DNA of 9,976 nucleotides, taken from contig JASHVB010000333.1 in assembly GCA_030039695.1 (NCBI GenBank), positions 1 through 9,976 on the forward strand, in the 5' to 3' direction. The notes below the pieces were generated by a model. The model was not told the DNA's origin. It did not search any database and saw nothing but the letters and a program-made list of their open reading frames with translations. The translations under genes were made by a program, and so were the position numbers. This document shows positions 7,578-9,976 of this stretch, one piece after another (the first letter of the stretch is position 1; every line of letters starts with the position of its first letter). The stretch comes from Acetobacteraceae bacterium. Its GTDB lineage: Bacteria; Pseudomonadota; Alphaproteobacteria; Acetobacterales; Acetobacteraceae.

Positions 7578-8278
7578 TCACCAAAGACCCGGCACAAGCC
7601 GATAACGTATTTGTCGTGCATAGTCGGCACAGTCCGATAGCTCGGCCTGGAGCAGGCGATCCTCCAAACCCGTCGGGAGGACCAGCAACGCGACCGCCAA
7701 CGCCGCCGGCAATGGGGCCCAGCAGGAGGCGGGCGCGAGCGGAATTGCGATGAATATCGTTATCGCCGCCATGTACCCGGCACGAGGGATCAGTTGGTAT
7801 GGCCCGGATGTGATCACACGCTGCCCACGCTCTTTCTGGATTCGGACGCCCGGCTCGAAGAACGGGTTGACACCTTGGGCCCAGGCCGTGACGCGATGCC
7901 ACGGATAAGCAGGACGTAGCCAACGAGAACCGCCCTGAGCGGCACGCCGAACCATCCTTTTCGGCCCGCATCGAGCGTTGCAAACGGTATTTCAGCGACC
8001 AAGGCTGCGAGTATCAGCGCGACCAGGATCAGGTCTCATCTCTTGGTACCCGGGTGGAAGCGGCTGTGCGCGCGATAGACTACGGGATTGACGAGCGCCA
8101 CCAGCAGGGCAGAACAACCGAAGGCGGCGACGGGAACGGCAATGAAGATCCCGTCAGGGATCCAGTCCATCCTGCCTATTGGCAGGAAGACCAGCGCCAC
8201 GACGGTCAGCAGCGAACCTATAGCGTAGAGTGTCACCCTGGTGCGCGACATCGGCTGTGGATCGACAGCGGCAGTGAT
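7578..8278 (-). pseudogene. ICMT/PEMT-type membrane methyltransferase, broken (start codon, stop, frameshift)
   Basis: Repaired, this is a protein of about 233 residues of the isoprenylcysteine-carboxyl-methyltransferase-like family, integral membrane enzymes that transfer methyl groups from SAM to small or lipid-linked substrates. Membrane segments are visible in VTLYAIGSLLTVVALVFLP, GIFIAVPVAAFGCSALLVAL, DLILVALILAALVAEI and AALAVALLVLP. NPFFEPGVRIQKERGQRVITSGPY and LEDRLLQAELSDCADYARQIRY match the conserved C-terminal half. Lesions: an ATC (8278-8276) stands exactly where AAAGGAG at 7 nt predicts the start, with a weaker in-frame ATG at 8251; TGA at 8038-8036 splits GTKR-stop-DLILV, probably from TGG; one base is missing near 7892 (GCGTCACG, ancestral GCGGTCACG likely), between LIRGIA and VTAWAQGVNPF. 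The usual GPYxxVRHPxY SAM-binding motif reads GPYQLIPRAGY, so its His is lost. Adding back one base gives exactly 234 codons. It lay downstream of the small membrane-protein remnant, probably in one leftward operon. Confidence 0.9.
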
Positions 8279-8285
8279 CTACTAG

Positions 8286-8292
8286 CTCCTTT
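8286..8292 (-). promoter_or_regulatory. Strong Shine-Dalgarno in front of a lost start codon
   Basis: AAAGGAG on the minus strand is followed after 7 nt by ATC (8278-8276), in frame with the broken methyltransferase and 9 codons before its first remaining ATG (8251), which has no ribosome site. The spacing is what an ATG at 8278 would need. Confidence 0.6.
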
Positions 8293-8357
8293 CGACCTCC
8301 CTGCAACGCTGAGCATCGCAGTGCAGAGTACTTAGCAGACATTGGTTGGTGGTGAGT

Positions 8358-8570
8358 CTATGGGCTGGGTCTGTTGCGAAAGAACCACCTGCAACGCAAA
8401 CGAACAAGAAGCAGCACAAAGTGGATCGTGCCAAGCCCGGCGTCGAGCTCAGGCAGCTGGACGGCACCGGTCCACATCAGCGGGATCAGAATCCTCGCCA
8501 GGTAGAAGTAGAATTGCATCCCGCCGCCGAGGAAAAACGCGCCGGCAAGGAATTTACGAAACTCGCGGTA
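8358..8570 (-). pseudogene. Small membrane-protein remnant without a start codon
   Basis: A 70-residue minus-strand frame begins YREFRKFLAGAFFLGGG directly after TGA (8573-8571) and ends at TAG (8360-8358). It has two hydrophobic segments (LAGAFFLGGGMQFYFYLA and GTIHFVLLLV) joined by a short polar stretch with a LPEL turn. It resembles small two-helix membrane proteins of rhizobial genomes; this comes from memory of the YREFRKFLAG-type N-terminus and is not checked. No ATG, GTG or TTG precedes the conserved beginning, so the 5' end is damaged. The C-terminus (RLRCRWFFRNRPSP) also looks frameshifted. AGGAGG lies 3 nt before ATG 8634-8632 in another frame and could be the ribosome site of the ancestral gene, with a frameshift between. 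It lies between the palindrome and the broken methyltransferase, so it was probably the first gene of that operon. Confidence 0.55.
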
Positions 8571-8578
8571 TCACCGCG
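8564..8578. repeat. Short GC hairpin at the 5' end of the membrane-protein remnant
   Basis: CGCGGT (8564-8569) and ACCGCG (8573-8578) are perfect inverted arms around ATC. The hairpin coincides with the point where the frame of the remnant is broken. It may be chance or part of the rearranged end. Confidence 0.3.
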
Positions 8579-8678
8579 ATGTAGAGAGACGGTAACCCAG
8601 TGACGATGATCGCGCCGACGCGACAAGGAAGCATGCACCTCCTCCCACGTTCGCGCTTGCTGTCGGATTGCTTTTATA

Positions 8679-8701
8679 TATGTATATAATATATATACAT
8701 A
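8679..8701. promoter_or_regulatory. AT-rich palindromic operator/promoter of the divergent MarR-type cluster
   Basis: TATGTATATA (8679-8688) and TATATACATA (8692-8701) are perfect 10-bp arms around ATA, in otherwise GC-rich DNA. A plus-strand TATAAT (8685-8690) lies inside and would start transcription near 8697, just before the regulator's start codons (8710 or 8719). No good -35 is seen 17 nt upstream. MarR-type proteins bind such palindromes between divergent genes and overlap promoter elements, and here the palindrome sits exactly between the regulator and the leftward membrane-protein genes. Binding itself is inferred. Confidence 0.6.
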
Positions 8702-8709
8702 CTCGGAAT

Positions 8710-9177
8710 ATGCCCAATATGTCCAACAAAGGTAAGAACAAGCAACGCTTCATGGAAGACGTGGCCCGGCTGGTCATGCCCTCGGGTGTACCGCCCGTCG
8801 CCGCCCGCCTCTAAGGGTGCCTCCTGCTCTGTCCCCACCCCGTCAGCCTGGACCAGATCACCCACGACCTCGCGGCCAGCCAGAGCAACCCAAGTGTCGC
8901 CGCGAGGTTGCTGGAGAGCTACACGCTGGCGCGTCGACACCGCGATCCCGTGACGAAACGGGCGCTCTATGCCGTGGCAGACGACTACGAGACCATGATC
9001 CGGCAGCCGACCCATCTGCGCGACATGTTGGCCGGGCAGTTGAATGCCGGAGCCAGGGGCGCACCGCCCAAGGCGGCAAGCGTGCGTCTCGAAGAGATGG
9101 CGGACTTCTATCGGGTGATGCGTGGTGCCATGGAGGACGCCATGAGCGGCTGGAAGCGTGGTCGGAGACCGCGATGA
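8710..9177 (+). pseudogene. MarR/GbsR-like transcriptional regulator interrupted by one in-frame TAA
   Basis: One continuous frame from ATG 8710 (or ATG 8719, MSNKGKNKQRF) to TGA 9175-9177 gives 155 (152) residues, the normal length for this family, but TAA at 8812-8814 interrupts it. The protein reads FMEDVARLVMPSGVPPVAARL-stop-GCLLLCPHPVSLDQI. The DNA-binding winged helix follows (THDLAASQSNPSVAARLLESYTLARRHRDP, ALYAV), then a helical dimerisation C-terminus ending MEDAMSGWKRGRRPR. The family usually has Tyr after ARL, so TAC or TAT to TAA is the simplest change. The stop precedes the recognition helix, so the 34-residue product cannot bind DNA. A TTG at 8908 could restart translation but would lack the helix-turn-helix. 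The rest of the frame shows no other damage, suggesting recent inactivation or a sequence error. It probably repressed itself and the divergent operon through the adjacent palindrome. Confidence 0.88.
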
Positions 9178-9246
9178 GGAGCCAACTCCAGCACCGGCGC
9201 AGTCCGTGCAGCGGAATCAACGGCTTCGGCGGAAAAGGCTACAAAT

Positions 9247-9501
9247 GGGTCTCGGTCTAATCTCCTCGTCCAAACGATCGGCTGCTTCGGCTGCTCCATC
9301 CTCGGTAGCGCGCCTCTGCTCGGATCGCGGTGGCGGCTTGCGACGGTCCCCCTCCTTGCCTTGTTGCTCGTCATCCGAATCGGCGTCGAGCATCAGACGC
9401 TACGGACGGGCCTCGATGGCTACGACGATTTTGGGCGCCGGATGCGATGGTACCTGATGAGCCGGCCCAGCCGCATGTGCATGGCAGCAACCCGGGACTA
9501 A
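9247..9501 (+). pseudogene. C-terminal fragment of an ICMT/PEMT-type methyltransferase
   Basis: The plus-strand frame ending at TAA 9499-9501 contains ILGSAPLLGSRWRLATV, PLLALLLVIRIGVEHQTLRTG and LDGYDDFGRRMRWYLM. This is the last membrane hairpin and the E-x-x-L...GYxxYxxRxRxRL tail of this methyltransferase family. The SAM-binding GPYxxVRHPxY segment and everything before it are absent: upstream, the frame runs without family resemblance through NGSRSNLLVQT back to the regulator's stop. No start codon or ribosome site belongs to it. It looks like the tail of a deleted gene, sitting between the regulator and a third, apparently intact family member. Confidence 0.7.
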
Positions 9502-9513
9502 GTGAAGGAACTC

Positions 9514-9517
9514 GGAG
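9514..9517 (+). promoter_or_regulatory. Ribosome binding site of the right-hand methyltransferase
   Basis: GGAG ends 10 nt before ATG 9528-9530, acceptable spacing for the predicted start. Confidence 0.5.
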
Positions 9518-9527
9518 TTCGCATCAA

Positions 9528-9976
9528 ATGAATGATACCAAGGCAAAGGCCTGGCTCTGGCTTATCGCGAGCTCTTCCCTCATCGGGCTCTCGCTGTTTA
9601 TCTCGGCGGGAACGATGCAATATTGGCAGGCTTGGGTTTATCTCGGAGTCGGTGCCGTATCGAGCTTTCCTCTTACGCTCTACATCGTGAATGATCCGAT
9701 ACTCCTCAAGAACAGAAGCAAGGCTGGACCGGCTGCGGAACGCCGACTGACGCAGAAGATCATTGTATCAGTCACCGGCCTCCCGGGTATCGCAACATTC
9801 GTGGTGCCGGGATTCGATCATCGTTTCGGCTGGTCGAGCGTGCCGCCGTGGCTCTCCATCGCGGGCAATCTTCTGATACTGCTGAGCATGTGGATGGTAT
9901 ATCGGGTATTCAAGGAAAACTCTTTTGGCTCCGCCACGGTCGAAATCGGCAAGCATCAAAAGGTAATCTCCACCGG
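9528..9976 (+). CDS. ICMT-family membrane methyltransferase, N-terminal part (runs off right edge)
   Basis: The frame from ATG 9528 is open to the window end (149 codons, then two bases). It encodes four likely membrane segments: about residues 9-27 (WLWLIASSSLIGLSLFIS), 34-55 (QAWVYLGVGAVSSFPLTLYIV), 78-95 (IIVSVTGLPGIATFVVPG) and 108-126 (WLSIAGNLLILLSMWMVYR). Between them lie polar loops including NDPILLKNRSKAGP and FDHRFGWSSVP. It ends in KENSFGSATVEI and KHQKVISTG, the strand just before the GPYxxVRHPxY SAM-binding motif, which would lie past the edge. This order is that of isoprenylcysteine-carboxyl-methyltransferase-like proteins. In bacteria they lack prenylated protein substrates and are thought to methylate small or lipid-linked molecules. 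The acceptor is unknown. No lesion is visible. It is the third member of its family within 2.4 kb and the only one that looks whole. Confidence 0.82.
   Translation, partial: MNDTKAKAWLWLIASSSLIGLSLFISAGTMQYWQAWVYLGVGAVSSFPLTLYIVNDPILLKNRSKAGPAAERRLTQKIIVSVTGLPGIATFVVPGFDHRFGWSSVPPWLSIAGNLLILLSMWMVYRVFKENSFGSATVEIGKHQKVIST

Noticed and set aside
1787..8814. Stop-codon reassignment, selenocysteine or pyrrolysine as an explanation for the internal stops
   Set aside because: All three stop codons are involved, indels accompany two of the genes, and no stem-loop like a SECIS element was seen after the TGA.
8710..9501. Regulator and methyltransferase fragment as one fusion, since they share a frame
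   Set aside because: They are separated by the regulator's natural TGA at 9175-9177, at the expected family length, and the intervening residues look like neither family.
1..9976. CRISPR arrays, tRNA or rRNA genes, insertion-sequence ends
   Set aside because: No regularly spaced direct repeats, no clover-leaf pattern with a CCA or T-arm motif, and no transposase frame or matching terminal inverted repeats were seen by eye on either strand.

Overview
The window looks like accessory or slowly decaying chromosomal DNA of an alphaproteobacterium, most likely a Hyphomicrobiales (rhizobial or methylobacterial type) genome. This rests on GC-rich third codon positions and on the look of the protein families (MarR/GbsR-like regulator, ICMT-type membrane methyltransferases, a small YREFRKFLAG-type membrane protein). 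The assignment is an impression from sequence, not a database result.

Layout. The left three quarters is almost all minus strand. Reading along the minus strand from right to left: an intact SWIM-zinc-finger/SNF2 helicase (7065-4561); an intact short alkyl-sulfatase-like metallo-beta-lactamase enzyme (4266-2953); a broken S9 (prolyl-oligopeptidase/acylaminoacyl-peptidase type) serine peptidase (2751-859); 584 bp with no intact gene (275-858); and the N-terminal part of an alpha/beta hydrolase running off the left edge (274-1). Gaps of about 200-580 bp between these genes suggest separate transcription units rather than one tight operon.

The right quarter is a divergent cluster around an AT-rich palindrome at 8679-8701. 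Leftward lie a small membrane-protein remnant (8570-8358) and a broken ICMT/PEMT-type methyltransferase (8278-7578). Rightward lie a MarR/GbsR-like regulator broken by a single stop (8710-9177), a C-terminal methyltransferase fragment (9247-9501) and the start of an apparently intact ICMT-family methyltransferase running off the right edge (9528-9976). The palindrome contains a TATAAT hexamer and sits where the regulator's operator would be expected, so the ancestral arrangement was probably a MarR-type regulator controlling itself and a divergent membrane/methyltransferase operon.

The main result is the density and clarity of the gene lesions. The S9 peptidase carries an 8-bp perfect tandem duplication that shifts the frame, an in-frame TAG, and a second frameshift near its C-terminus that restores the original frame. 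The left methyltransferase has an ATC where a Shine-Dalgarno sequence predicts its start codon, an in-frame TGA, a 1-nt deletion and a degraded RHPxY motif. The regulator has an in-frame TAA. All three stop codons appear, so codon reassignment is not a good explanation; ordinary pseudogene decay, or sequence error, is. I see no convincing previously undescribed system here.
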